From Microvirga arabica (GTDB lineage Bacteria > Pseudomonadota > Alphaproteobacteria > Rhizobiales > Beijerinckiaceae), in contig NZ_JAFBID010000045.1 of NCBI RefSeq assembly GCF_016811235.1, positions 1 to 48,331 on the forward strand: a stretch of 48,331 nucleotides of DNA. The letters run 5' to 3'. Below the pieces are notes generated by a model. That model was not told the DNA's origin and made no database searches. It saw only the letters and a list, made by a program, of their open reading frames with translations. Made by a program: the position numbers and the translations under genes. Position 1 is the first letter of the stretch. Every line of letters starts with the position of its first letter. Positions 1 through 8,490 of this stretch are shown in pieces.

Positions 1-60
1 ACCGACCAAAGCTTCTCCGCAATGATCTATCTCGCCGCCGCCGTCATCAATTCACGATGA
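1..60 (+). CDS. C-terminal end of a probable IS5-like transposase (partial)
   Basis: The first 60 bases read in frame as 19 codons and a TGA stop, ending MIYLAAAVINSR. A short hydrophobic tail of this kind closes many IS5-family transposases of Rhizobiales, whose last helix contains an (A/F)xIYLAA-type segment. The gene starts outside the window, so the catalytic DDE residues cannot be checked and no terminal inverted repeat can be assigned. Palindromic repeats follow immediately, as is common beside insertion sequences. It could be a different protein with a similar tail. Confidence 0.4.
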   Translation, partial: TDQSFSAMIYLAAAVINSR

Positions 61-75
61 ATCCCCACAAGCCTT

Positions 76-124
76 AGCGCATCGTGCGGAAAAGTGGATC
101 CGGTTTTCCGCCCAACGATGCGCT
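76..124. repeat. Palindromic intergenic repeat, copy type A
   Basis: The outer arms AGCGCATCGT (76-85) and ACGATGCGCT (115-124) are exact reverse complements. Inner arms GCGGAAAA (86-93) and TTTTCCGC (104-111) pair as well, leaving a short loop around GTGGATCCGG. Repeats with this GCGGAAAAGTGG...TTTTCCGC core are scattered through Rhizobiales genomes. It would form a long hairpin in DNA or RNA. Confidence 0.7.
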
Positions 125-137
125 ATTTTAGGAACTG

Positions 138-187
138 GAGCATCGAATTGGTCCCAAAAGTGCCTTCCACTTTTGGGTTCGATGCTC
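138..187. repeat. Palindromic intergenic repeat, copy type B
   Basis: Outer arms GAGCATCGA (138-146) and TCGATGCTC (179-187) are exact reverse complements. The inner arms CCCAAAAGTG (153-162) and CACTTTTGGG (168-177) are also exact, with a five-base loop. Together with the preceding element it forms a tandem pair of different hairpins upstream of the gene at 247. Confidence 0.7.
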
Positions 188-246
188 TAGCGACGGAACC
201 GACATGGCACGGCTTCGCTTGTTCCAACAAAAAGCGGAGCACCCTT

Positions 247-558
247 ATGTCGAAGCCCCTCGTCGTTTCCATTCCACATAATCTTGGCCAAGCCGAAGCC
301 ATGCGGCGCCTGCAGGGCGGCATGGCGGGCGTGAAATCGCAATTCGGGGACAAGGTCGCGTCCATCCACGAAACCTGGAGCGGAAACAGGATGGACTTTC
401 GCGTCGGCGCCATGGGCCAGAACGTCAGCGGCCATCTCGAAGTCATGCAGGATCAGGTGCGCGTCGAAGTTCAGTTGCCTTGGATACTTGCGATGGTTGC
501 CGAGAAGGCAAAGACCTTTATCCAAAAGCAAGGAACGCTCTTGCTTGAAAAGAAGTGA
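247..558 (+). CDS. Polyhydroxyalkanoic acid system family protein
   Basis: This 103-residue protein resembles the short polyhydroxyalkanoic-acid-system family (PHA_gran_rgn). Those proteins open with a segment like SIPHxLGxxEAxRRL, seen here at residues 8-22, and end in a hydrophobic helix followed by lysines (FIQKQGTLLLEKK). The family is linked to polyhydroxyalkanoate granule biology, but its molecular role is poorly defined. I chose ATG 247 because GGAG lies at 236-239, and because the longer reading upstream would run through both palindromic repeats. The gene stands alone, about 190 bases before the glycosyltransferase operon. Family assignment is by sequence resemblance only. Confidence 0.7.
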   Translation: MSKPLVVSIPHNLGQAEAMRRLQGGMAGVKSQFGDKVASIHETWSGNRMDFRVGAMGQNVSGHLEVMQDQVRVEVQLPWILAMVAEKAKTFIQKQGTLLLEKK

Positions 559-604
559 CGCCCACTATTCCCATGAATAGTCGTTCACGAAGATGAACGC
601 AGAT

Positions 605-629
605 GGAACTAAACGGCATCATCTGCGTT
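605..629 (+). promoter_or_regulatory. EcfG-type general stress promoter (exact consensus) of the glycosyltransferase operon
   Basis: GGAAC at 605-609 is followed by 16 bases and CGTT at 626-629. This matches the known -35/-10 consensus of the alphaproteobacterial general stress sigma factor EcfG (GGAAC-N16/17-CGTT). It lies 121 bases before the ATG at 751 on the same strand, with no intervening gene. Other promoters for the operon are possible. Confidence 0.65.
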
Positions 630-750
630 GTAAAAACGATTGCGACCGCGACCCTTCGCCGGTGCGCTTCACTAAAGACATCGCTTTATTCGCCCGGACC
701 GGGTTCTTCTGTCCGATCGTGACAACACACCTTTATCTGAGGTTCGCGCT

Positions 751-1968
751 ATGCATGAGCGTTTGACGACGCAGTCCTATGCCCTTCGTTCGCCTATCAA
801 AGCCGGTTCGGAAAAGCCCCTCCTCGTCTGTTTCTCGCACCTCCGCTGGGATTTCGTCTGGCAGCGTCCTCAACACCTTCTCAGCCGCGCCGCCAAGCAT
901 TACAACGTGCTGATCATCGAAGAGCCGATGTTCAAGGCCGGCGTGACGCCGCATATGGATGTGAGCGAGCGTCCGCAGGGCGTCACCATCGCGGTTCCCA
1001 TGCTGCCCGAAGGCTTGTCTCACCAGGATGTCATCTCCGAGCAGCACGACCTCATCGAAGAGCTGATCGGCCGCGAGGCGACGAGCCCGCGTGTGTTCTG
1101 GTACTACACGCCGATGGCCATGGCCTTTACCAGCGATCTTGAGTGCGATCTGTGCATCTACGACAACATGGACGAGCTCTCGCTCTTCCGCGGCGCATCG
1201 CAGGAGCTTCTCGATCTGGAAAACGCCCTGTTCGCACGTTGCGATCTGGTCTTCACCGGCGGCATGAGCCTCTATGAGGCCAAGAAGAGCCGTCACCGGA
1301 GCGTTCACGGTTTTCCGTCCTCCATCGACTTCAATCATTTCTCGCAGGCCCGCTCGATCCATCAGGATCCCGAGGATCAGGCCAAGATCCCCCATCTCCG
1401 TCTCGGCTTCTTCGGTGTCGTCGACGAGCGCATGGATATCGACCTCCTGGCCGAGGTCGCCGATCTGAGGCCCGACTGGAATTTCGTCATGATCGGCCCG
1501 GTGGTGAAGATTGATCCCGCCAGCCTGCCGCAAGCGCCGAACATCCATTGGCTCGGCGGCAAGTCCTACAATGAGCTGCCGCATTATCTTGCCGGCTGGG
1601 ATGTGGGCTTCATGAACTTCGCCCTCAACGAGGCGACGAAGTTCATCAGCCCCACCAAGACGCCCGAATTCCTGGCCGCCGGCGTTCCCGTTGTCTCGAC
1701 GGCGATCACGGATGTGGTGCGCCCCTATGGTGAAAAGGGCCTCGTCGAGATCGCCAGGAACGCCAAGGAGGTGGTCACCAAGGTCGAGACCATTCTGGCA
1801 CGGCCGAAGGATTCCTGGCTTGCCAGGGTGGACCGGCACCTCGCTGCCGGCTCCTGGGACAAGACTTGGGGCGCCATGCACAAGCTGATGCTGGACTCCA
1901 TGGGCGATGCCGCCACGGATCGTCCCGCCTCGTCCCTTCCCGTCTATGCCACCACGCCTGCGGAGTGA
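751..1968 (+). CDS. Glycosyltransferase, GT4/GT1-like (GT-B fold)
   Basis: This 405-residue cytoplasmic enzyme should transfer a sugar from an activated donor to a growing glycan. The N-terminal half has a WQRPQHL segment (residues 37-43), typical of a subfamily of family-1/4 glycosyltransferases. The C-terminal half has the donor-binding segment PTKTPEFLAAGVPVVST (301-317), where the acidic residue and glycine loop of GT-B enzymes sit. TGAGG at 739-743 gives a ribosome site seven bases before the ATG. The UDP-galactopyranose mutase gene follows after six bases, so the two are certainly co-transcribed and the donor may be UDP-galactofuranose (inference). An exact EcfG-type promoter lies upstream. 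Acceptor and linkage are unknown. Confidence 0.85.
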   Translation: MHERLTTQSYALRSPIKAGSEKPLLVCFSHLRWDFVWQRPQHLLSRAAKHYNVLIIEEPMFKAGVTPHMDVSERPQGVTIAVPMLPEGLSHQDVISEQHDLIEELIGREATSPRVFWYYTPMAMAFTSDLECDLCIYDNMDELSLFRGASQELLDLENALFARCDLVFTGGMSLYEAKKSRHRSVHGFPSSIDFNHFSQARSIHQDPEDQAKIPHLRLGFFGVVDERMDIDLLAEVADLRPDWNFVMIGPVVKIDPASLPQAPNIHWLGGKSYNELPHYLAGWDVGFMNFALNEATKFISPTKTPEFLAAGVPVVSTAITDVVRPYGEKGLVEIARNAKEVVTKVETILARPKDSWLARVDRHLAAGSWDKTWGAMHKLMLDSMGDAATDRPASSLPVYATTPAE

Positions 1969-1974
1969 TTTGGA

Positions 1975-3129
1975 ATGTATGATTGGCTGATTGTCGGCGC
2001 CGGCTTTGCGGGGAGTGTTCTGGCTGAACGTCTTGCGGGCGAGCGCAACGAGCGCGTCCTTCTCATCGATCGCCGTCCTCATATCGGCGGCAACGCCTAT
2101 GACCGGTACGACGATGACGGGCTGCTGATCCACCAGTATGGGCCGCATATCTTCCACACCAATTCCAAGCAGATCTTCGACTATCTCTCCCGCTTCACCG
2201 AATGGCGCTTCTACGAGCACCGGGTGCTCGCGGAAGTGGACGGCATGCTCGTGCCGATCCCGATCAATCTCGATACGGTCAACAAGCTCTACGGCCTGAA
2301 CCTCACCTCCGAGCAATTGCAGGACTGGTTCGCCGAGCGCGCTGAGACGATTGGCGAGATCAAGACGTCGGAAGACGTGGTGGTCTCGGTGGTCGGTCGC
2401 GAGCTCTACGAAAAGTTCTTCCGGGGCTATACCCGCAAGCAATGGGGCCTCGATCCGTCCGAGCTCGACAAGTCCGTAACGTCGCGCGTGCCGACCCGCA
2501 CCAACCGGGACGACCGCTACTTCACGGACGAGTTCCAGTTCATGCCGAAGCACGGCTACACGCGGATGTTCGAGAAGATGGTCGGCCATCCGAACATCGA
2601 CATCATGACGCAGACCGAATACGACGACGTCAAGAATGTCATTCCGCATCGCCGTGTGATCTATTGCGGGCCGATCGACGAGTACTTCAATTTCCAGTTC
2701 GGCAAGCTGCCCTACCGTTCCCTGCGCTTCGAGCATGTGACGCTCGACAAGGCCTGGCACCAGCCCGTTGGCGTGGTGAACTTCCCGCAGACGAACGATT
2801 ACACCCGCGTCACGGAATACAAGCACCTGACGGGTCAGGAACACGCCAAGACGGCGCTCACCTACGAGTATCCGTCGGCCGAAGGCGACCCCTACTATCC
2901 GATCCCGAAGGCCGAGAACCAGGAGCTCTTCAAGAAATACGAGCGTCTGGCGCTCGCCACCCCCGACGTGTGGTTCGTGGGTCGTCTGGCGACCTACCGC
3001 TACTACAACATGGACCAGATCGTCGGCCAGGCACTCGCCACCTTCCGACGCATCAACGAGTCCCTGCCGGTCGGAGCTGACACGTCCGCCGTCAAGGTCA
3101 TGTCGTCGCCCGCAGGACTGGTTTCGTAA
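1975..3129 (+). CDS. glf: UDP-galactopyranose mutase
   Basis: The enzyme interconverts UDP-galactopyranose and UDP-galactofuranose using reduced FAD, supplying galactofuranose for surface glycans. The 384-residue length fits the bacterial family. Visible landmarks are the dinucleotide-binding loop GAGFAG (8-13), RRPHIGGNAYD (33-43), QYGPHIFHT (54-62), the YTRKQWG segment and the C-terminal YRYYNMDQ region, all characteristic of Glf. It sits six bases behind the glycosyltransferase and is followed by the GH1::RmlD fusion gene, forming a three-gene operon. No galactofuranosyltransferase other than the upstream gene is present in the window. Confidence 0.95.
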   Translation: MYDWLIVGAGFAGSVLAERLAGERNERVLLIDRRPHIGGNAYDRYDDDGLLIHQYGPHIFHTNSKQIFDYLSRFTEWRFYEHRVLAEVDGMLVPIPINLDTVNKLYGLNLTSEQLQDWFAERAETIGEIKTSEDVVVSVVGRELYEKFFRGYTRKQWGLDPSELDKSVTSRVPTRTNRDDRYFTDEFQFMPKHGYTRMFEKMVGHPNIDIMTQTEYDDVKNVIPHRRVIYCGPIDEYFNFQFGKLPYRSLRFEHVTLDKAWHQPVGVVNFPQTNDYTRVTEYKHLTGQEHAKTALTYEYPSAEGDPYYPIPKAENQELFKKYERLALATPDVWFVGRLATYRYYNMDQIVGQALATFRRINESLPVGADTSAVKVMSSPAGLVS

Positions 3130-3205
3130 TCAACTGAAAAAACATCGAACAATCCGCGCTAAGAATTGTTGGTGAACGCTTAGTAAAATAGCTCGGAGTT
3201 GTATG

Positions 3206-5377
3206 ATGAAGCGATCACTAGAGCTTTGGGGCGGTTTGGAATGTACTGTCGCAAGAGTAGGCGACGACTACCGCGACCAAAGCCTGGAGACCGGTTATCA
3301 CGATCGAATCGAGGATCTCGATCGCATCGCTGAGCTCGGAATCCGCACGCTCCGTCATCCGGTGCTCTGGGAGAAGATCTCTCCCGAGAGCCCGGACCGG
3401 ACGGACTTCTCCTGGCACGATACGCGCCTGAAGCGCCTGCAAGAGCTGAACATCCGCGCCATCGCGGGGCTGTGCCATCACGGCAGCGGCCCTCGCTACA
3501 CCCACATGCTCGATCCCGCATGGCCCGAGCTTCTGGCGCGCCACGCCGCCCATGTGGCTGAGCGCTATCCCCATCTCGATCTCTACACCCCGGTCAACGA
3601 GCCCCTCACTACGGCGCGGTTCTCGGGACTCTACGGCCACTGGTATCCGCACGGCACGAGCCTGGAGACGTTTCTCAAGATCCTCGTGAACGAATGCAAG
3701 GCCACCGTCCTGTCCATGCGCGCCATCCGCAGGGTGCGCTCCGACGCGCAGCTCGTGCAGACGGACGACATGGGCAAGACCTTCTCGACGCCGACCCTCG
3801 CCTATCAGGCCGAGCACGAGAACCAGCGCCGTTTCCTGAGCTTCGATCTTTTGTGCGGCATGGTCGACCGGGATCATCCCTGGTGGGACAAGTTCATCGC
3901 GAGCGGCGTTGCGCAGGCCGATCTCGAACTCTTCCTTGAGGCGGATGCTGCGCCCGACATCATCGGCATCAACCACTATCTCACCAGCGAGCGCTACCTC
4001 GACGAGCGCATGCGCCGTTATCCCGAGCACCATTGGGGCGGCAACGGTAGACACCAATATGCCGATGCCGAAGCGGTTCGCATGCCGTTGCCGGCTGCGG
4101 ATCTCGGCCCCGCCGCCCGCTTGCGGGAGGTGTGGGAACGCTACCGGCGGCCCATCGCCGTCACGGAGGCTCATCACGGCAGCACCCGCGACGACCAGCT
4201 CCGCTGGCTCATGGAGGTGTGGAACGACGTCAACACGCTCCGTGACGAGGGCGCCGACATTCGCGCCGTCACCGTCTGGTCCCTTTACGGAGCAGTGGAC
4301 TGGAACAGCCTTCTCACCCGCCGCAACGGCTTCTACGAGCCGGGTCCGTTCGACGTTCGCGCTCCCGTGCCCCGGCGCACGGCCCTGGCGCATGCCGCCG
4401 AGGCGCTGGCCAAGACCGGCACCTTCGATCACCCGGTGCTCGATCGTGCCGGCTGGTGGAAGCGCGACATCCGCTTCTACAAGCCGCCGGCACGGCAATC
4501 GAAATCCTGCTGGCTGGCCGACGAGCCGCGCCAGCTTCTGATCACGGGTGCCACGGGAACCTTAGGTCGCGCCTATTCGCGCCTGTGCGATTTCCGCGGC
4601 CTCAATCACGCTCTTCTCTCGCGCCAGGACATGGATATTGCCGATGCCAAGAGCGTTGCCGAGGCCCTGAAATGCCACCGACCTTGGGCGGTGATCAACA
4701 CGGCCGGCTATGTGCGCGTCGCGGACGCCGAGAACGACCGGACGGCCTGCTTCCGCGAGAACACCAAGGGCGCCGAAATCCTCGCGCAGGTCTGTGCCGA
4801 TCTCGGCATCAAGCTCGTGACCTTCTCGTCCGATCTTGTCTTCGACGGCACTCTCGAGAGACCGTATGTGGAGAGCGACGCGGTCAACCCGACCACGGTT
4901 TATGGCGAGAGCAAAGCCGAGGCGGAGCGCCGGGTGGCGGAGGCTCACGACAACGCGCTCATCCTGCGCACGAGCGCCTTCTTCGGCCCGTGGGACCGCT
5001 ACAACTTCGTCTGGTCCATCCTCAACACCTTAAGCAAGGGAGAAGGCCTGGAGGCGAGCCTCGATGTGGTGTCGCCAACTTACGTGCCCGATCTGGTGAA
5101 CACCTCCCTCGATCTGCTGATCGATGGCGGCACGGGCATCTGGCACATGGCCAATATCAGCGAGACCTCCTGGCGGGATCTTGCCGCCATGGCGGCCGAG
5201 CGCGCGGGCTTCGATCCCGCCCTCGTCACCGATGCGGGCGATGGGCCGGCGCTCAACACGGCCCTGTCGACCGAGCGCGGCGTTCTCATGCCGCACCTCG
5301 AGAGCGCTCTCGACCGCTATTTCATCGACAACGAGGTCGAGTGGTCGGAGAACATGATGAAGGTGGCGGCCGAGTAA
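3206..5377 (+). CDS. Fusion protein: family 1 glycosidase-like domain + dTDP-4-dehydrorhamnose reductase-like domain
   Basis: Numbered from the alternative ATG at 3203, residues 1-425 form a TIM-barrel glycosidase domain of the GH1 type. The acid/base is probably E133 (TPVNEP) and the nucleophile E322 (VTEAHHG, where classical GH1 has TENG). Residues 442-724 are an RmlD-like extended short-chain dehydrogenase, with the NAD(P) loop GATGTLG (449-455), FSSDLVFDG (541-549) and the catalytic pair Y567xxxK571. The two ATGs at 3203 and 3206 are adjacent. CGGAG at 3194-3198 has better spacing to 3206. It is third in the operon with the glycosyltransferase and glf, 76 bases downstream. Both catalytic sites look intact, so it may trim a glycan and reduce a nucleotide sugar. 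The coupling of the two activities is unexplained. Confidence 0.88.
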   Translation: MKRSLELWGGLECTVARVGDDYRDQSLETGYHDRIEDLDRIAELGIRTLRHPVLWEKISPESPDRTDFSWHDTRLKRLQELNIRAIAGLCHHGSGPRYTHMLDPAWPELLARHAAHVAERYPHLDLYTPVNEPLTTARFSGLYGHWYPHGTSLETFLKILVNECKATVLSMRAIRRVRSDAQLVQTDDMGKTFSTPTLAYQAEHENQRRFLSFDLLCGMVDRDHPWWDKFIASGVAQADLELFLEADAAPDIIGINHYLTSERYLDERMRRYPEHHWGGNGRHQYADAEAVRMPLPAADLGPAARLREVWERYRRPIAVTEAHHGSTRDDQLRWLMEVWNDVNTLRDEGADIRAVTVWSLYGAVDWNSLLTRRNGFYEPGPFDVRAPVPRRTALAHAAEALAKTGTFDHPVLDRAGWWKRDIRFYKPPARQSKSCWLADEPRQLLITGATGTLGRAYSRLCDFRGLNHALLSRQDMDIADAKSVAEALKCHRPWAVINTAGYVRVADAENDRTACFRENTKGAEILAQVCADLGIKLVTFSSDLVFDGTLERPYVESDAVNPTTVYGESKAEAERRVAEAHDNALILRTSAFFGPWDRYNFVWSILNTLSKGEGLEASLDVVSPTYVPDLVNTSLDLLIDGGTGIWHMANISETSWRDLAAMAAERAGFDPALVTDAGDGPALNTALSTERGVLMPHLESALDRYFIDNEVEWSENMMKVAAE

Positions 5378-5400
5378 CCATCCCCATTCTGATGATGCTC

Positions 5401-5427
5401 AAAAGGCCGGCCTCGTGCCGGCCTTTT
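5401..5427 (+). terminator. Rho-independent terminator of the glycosyltransferase operon
   Basis: An 11-bp perfect stem AAAAGGCCGGC (5401-5411) / GCCGGCCTTTT (5417-5427) with a five-base loop lies 24 bases after the fusion gene stop and ends in four T. The symmetric A/T flanks could serve both strands. Confidence 0.8.
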
Positions 5428-5446
5428 CCATATGGGGCGCAAAGAA

Positions 5447-5478
5447 AAGGGCGGCGCAGACATCTCTGCACCGCCCTT
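5447..5478 (-). terminator. Rho-independent terminator of the GH2 gene
   Basis: AAGGGCGGCGCAGA (5447-5460) pairs with TCTGCACCGCCCTT (5465-5478) with one G/T-type mismatch. Read on the minus strand, the stem ends in a T-rich stretch. It lies 21 bases past the GH2 stop. Confidence 0.7.
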
Positions 5479-5498
5479 CTTGCATGATGTAAAGCGCG

Positions 5499-8249
5499 TT
5501 ACGCCGCCGCTTCCGCGGCCCGCACCGCCTCCTCGAGGCGGGCCGCCCGCGACTCGACCGCAAGTTCCACCAAGGCATCCGTAAGCATCGTGGCGGTCGG
5601 ATCGGCCATCGGTGCATCCCGGAGAATGCGCAGGGTCGAAGCGACCAAACGGCCGCGTCCGTAGGAGCGCTCGACGCCGAGCGCCACCGGCTTGTGGATC
5701 CAGCCGACCACGAGGCCGGCGAAGACGCGCGCCTGGAAGTCGAGCAGGTTGCAGCCCGAGATCACATAATCCGGCAGCACCCGGTCCATGGTCTCGTCGA
5801 GCAGCGGCCCGGAGGGGAAGCGGGCGAAGTGGCCCGAACGCCGCAGCCAGCCGAACGACGACGCCCAGTCGCCCGACCACAGCGTGCCGTGACGGGCCTG
5901 CACCTTCACCGCCTGCCAGTGCGGGAAGAACGGGTAGAGGCTCATGTCGCTTTCCGGCAGCAGCAGGAGCTTGGCGCCGGCGCGCACATGATCGGCAATC
6001 GCCTTGTTGTGCGTGCGGGCGACGATGAGGGTCGATTCCTCAAAGGCGCGGGCTAGGGTGTAGCCGAGAGCCCGAAAATGCTCGCGGATGTCCTCGTCCG
6101 GCGACCACACGAGCTCCCGCGCGTGGACCGGCCGGCCGCGCTTGGGATGGATCGCGATGTCGTGGTGGTTATGCGCGATCACGCGACCATCGGCGCTGCG
6201 AAGATCGAAATTGATCCGCCGCAGGGAGGGCTCGTCCATCTGAGGCAGCTCGATCTCGATGCGACCCAGGTCGAGCACATCCGGCGCCTCGATGCGGGGC
6301 AGTGGCAGTGTCTGGCTCTCGCCGGCGACCGTGACCTCCAGCCGGCAATCTTCCAGAACGGGGCCCGCCCCGTGCGCCACCGCCAGTTCCAGGGCGACCG
6401 TTTCGCCGGACCAGTAGGAGGCACGCTCCCATTTGGGCACGATGACCGTGTCCGAATTGACGATGGGAAAGAGTTCGTGGAACACGCGCGTGTTGCGGCG
6501 CATGTCGAGCAGCCCGTTCGATTCCCAATGGCAGTCGTGCAGCTCGGTGATCACGTAGCCGGCGAGGCTGGGCTTGCGCCGCATCGCTTCGATTTCATAC
6601 TTCAGCGCGCGGAACTGCTGCCATTGGGCTGCGATCACGAACCGGCGCAGGTCGCCGAAGACCCGGTCCAGGCTCCAGTCCGAGAAGCGGTTCTCGACGC
6701 CATGGGCGTACATCACGCCCTCGCCCCAATCGTGCCCGGTCTCGAACCACCAGGGCTCCTCGCCCTTCTCGTCGCGCAGGTCCTTCGGATAGGGCAGGCC
6801 CCAGTTGCCGAACTCGGAGCACATGAGCGGCTCGCGGCCGGTGATCACCGCATCGCCATGGGGCGAGTAGAGCCAGGAGGCACGGCCCGACAACTCGTCG
6901 ACGAACTGGTCCCACTGGTCCCGGTGATCGGGATAGGCGGCGTAGAAGTGATAATCCGCGATGTCGGATTCCACATGGAAGCTCGGCGCGAGCGGCGAGT
7001 TGTCGACCACGAGGCGCGTGGGATCGTAGGCCTTCAGCCACGCGAAAGTGCGCTTGAGCCAGTCGCGGTGATCCGCATCGTTGACGAGGTCGACGCCCCA
7101 GTTCTCGTTGATGATCGTCCAGATGATGATGGAGGGGTGGTTGCCGTCGCGGTCGACGATGCCCTTCAGGAGCTTTTCCTTGCGGCCGCGCGAGCGGTCG
7201 GTGGCCATGCCGCCGTTGGGCAGCTCCGTCCAGATGAGCAGGCCCATCCGGTCCGCCACCTCGTAGTAGCGCGGATCGGCCGCCTTGATGTGGCAGCGCA
7301 GGCAGTTGAGGCCCATCTCCTTCGCCTTGCGGAACTGGTCCTCCAGGAACTCCACCGACGGCACGGTGCAGATCGTGTCCGGGTAGTAATCCTGATCGAG
7401 CGCGGAGCGAATGTAGAGCGGCTCGCCGTTGAGATAGAACTTGCCGTTGCGGGTCTCGATGGAGCGGAAGCCGAAATTGTCCGCGATCTCGTCCTTCACC
7501 TCGCCGTCGCGGATGAGTTCCAGGGTGATCCGATACAGGTTCGGATGATCGGGCGACCAGGCGCGCACGTCGTCGAGGGTGAACTCGAACGGCATCGAGG
7601 TGACGCCCACCTGCGTCTCATGCATCTCGTCGAGCACCACATCGCCCGACGGATCCGTCACCCGAATGCGGATCTGCGTCGCGTCGGTGAGCGGACGGGC
7701 GAAGAACACGCCCGAGGTCACGCGGCCGGTGGTCAGGTTGGGCACGAGGCGCACGCGGCTCATGTGGTCCGGGATGCGGCGCTCGAGAAAGACCGACTGC
7801 CAGATGCCCGAGAGGGGGCCGTACCAGCTCTGCTTGCCGAACGGGATCTCGGCGAAAGGCGAGTCCGGAAACTCGGCCGGGTTGTCGGTGGGGCTGTCGA
7901 CCCGGACCTTGATCTCGTTCGCACCGGGCTTGAGGTAGGGCGTCACGTCGAAGGAGAACGGCAGGAAACCGCCCTCGTTGTGCCCCACGGCCTCGCCGTT
8001 CACGAAAACCTTGGTGTTGTGGAAGACCGCGCCGAAGCGGATCCACACGCTGTCGTGGAGCCACTCCTCCTGCACGTCGATGGTTCGGCGATAGATGCCG
8101 ATGCCGGCCCGCATGCGCAGGTCCGCGAACTGGGCCTGCCAAGGACTGGGCACCGTGATCTGGCGAACCTCCGCCGGGCCAGCGAGACGGTCGTCGGCCA
8201 CATGCAAAAATTCCCAAGTCCCGTCCAGACTGATGCGATTGTCCAGCAT
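5499..8249 (-). CDS. Glycoside hydrolase family 2 protein (beta-galactosidase/beta-glucuronidase type)
   Basis: The 916-residue protein has the GH2 order: an N-terminal jelly-roll sugar-binding domain (about 1-160, with SWYGPLSGIWQSVFLE near 141-156), an immunoglobulin-like domain (about 165-262), and a TIM barrel (about 265-600) opening with the YLNGEPLYIR strand. The probable acid/base is E382 (IINENWG) and the nucleophile E479 (CSEFGNWG). About 300 more residues follow, with a late segment resembling a glutamine-amidotransferase-like fold. No signal peptide is seen, so it is probably cytoplasmic. AAGGAGA stands five bases before the ATG. It converges on the glycosyltransferase-glf-GH1 operon and has its own candidate EcfG-type promoter. 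Substrate is unknown, although a galactoside or galactofuranoside is attractive. Confidence 0.9.
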   Translation of the reverse strand: MLDNRISLDGTWEFLHVADDRLAGPAEVRQITVPSPWQAQFADLRMRAGIGIYRRTIDVQEEWLHDSVWIRFGAVFHNTKVFVNGEAVGHNEGGFLPFSFDVTPYLKPGANEIKVRVDSPTDNPAEFPDSPFAEIPFGKQSWYGPLSGIWQSVFLERRIPDHMSRVRLVPNLTTGRVTSGVFFARPLTDATQIRIRVTDPSGDVVLDEMHETQVGVTSMPFEFTLDDVRAWSPDHPNLYRITLELIRDGEVKDEIADNFGFRSIETRNGKFYLNGEPLYIRSALDQDYYPDTICTVPSVEFLEDQFRKAKEMGLNCLRCHIKAADPRYYEVADRMGLLIWTELPNGGMATDRSRGRKEKLLKGIVDRDGNHPSIIIWTIINENWGVDLVNDADHRDWLKRTFAWLKAYDPTRLVVDNSPLAPSFHVESDIADYHFYAAYPDHRDQWDQFVDELSGRASWLYSPHGDAVITGREPLMCSEFGNWGLPYPKDLRDEKGEEPWWFETGHDWGEGVMYAHGVENRFSDWSLDRVFGDLRRFVIAAQWQQFRALKYEIEAMRRKPSLAGYVITELHDCHWESNGLLDMRRNTRVFHELFPIVNSDTVIVPKWERASYWSGETVALELAVAHGAGPVLEDCRLEVTVAGESQTLPLPRIEAPDVLDLGRIEIELPQMDEPSLRRINFDLRSADGRVIAHNHHDIAIHPKRGRPVHARELVWSPDEDIREHFRALGYTLARAFEESTLIVARTHNKAIADHVRAGAKLLLLPESDMSLYPFFPHWQAVKVQARHGTLWSGDWASSFGWLRRSGHFARFPSGPLLDETMDRVLPDYVISGCNLLDFQARVFAGLVVGWIHKPVALGVERSYGRGRLVASTLRILRDAPMADPTATMLTDALVELAVESRAARLEEAVRAAEAAA

Positions 8250-8416
8250 GATCTCTCCTTGAATCAGAGATTACCCAAGGGTCTCGAAAACGGCGAAAAC
8301 ATGGCTGAGAGCAGCCCGGCGAGGGCTGTGGCCCACCCTGCGACACCTCGCGCACGCCCGCTTGCTCGACCCACCGGCCCCTCGTCTCTGACCGTGATTG
8401 GCGGCCCGTGTCGGAC

Positions 8417-8441
8417 AACGGGAAAAAGCTTCATTGGATCC
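8417..8441 (-). promoter_or_regulatory. Candidate EcfG-type promoter of the GH2 gene (one mismatch)
   Basis: On the minus strand GGATC (8441-8437) is followed by 16 bases and CGTT (8420-8417). It differs from the EcfG consensus only in the fourth base of the -35 box. The same GGATC variant occurs before the 54-aa gene at 41699. The leader to the GH2 ATG would be 167 bases, longer than usual. Confidence 0.35.
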
Positions 8442-8490
8442 AGCGTGCGAAGGTGCATGAAGCCCCGAACGGCTAAGATCGAATCCGGCA

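Noticed and set aside
733..2844. Long minus-strand open frame opposite the glycosyltransferase and glf genes
   Set aside because: It is a GC-driven shadow: the plus strand encodes two recognisable enzymes, and the antisense product has skewed composition and no motif.
3148..3170. Inverted repeat AACAAT-N11-ATTGTT between glf and the fusion gene
   Set aside because: The arms are only six AT-rich pairs with an 11-base loop and no T-run, which is too weak to call a terminator or operator.
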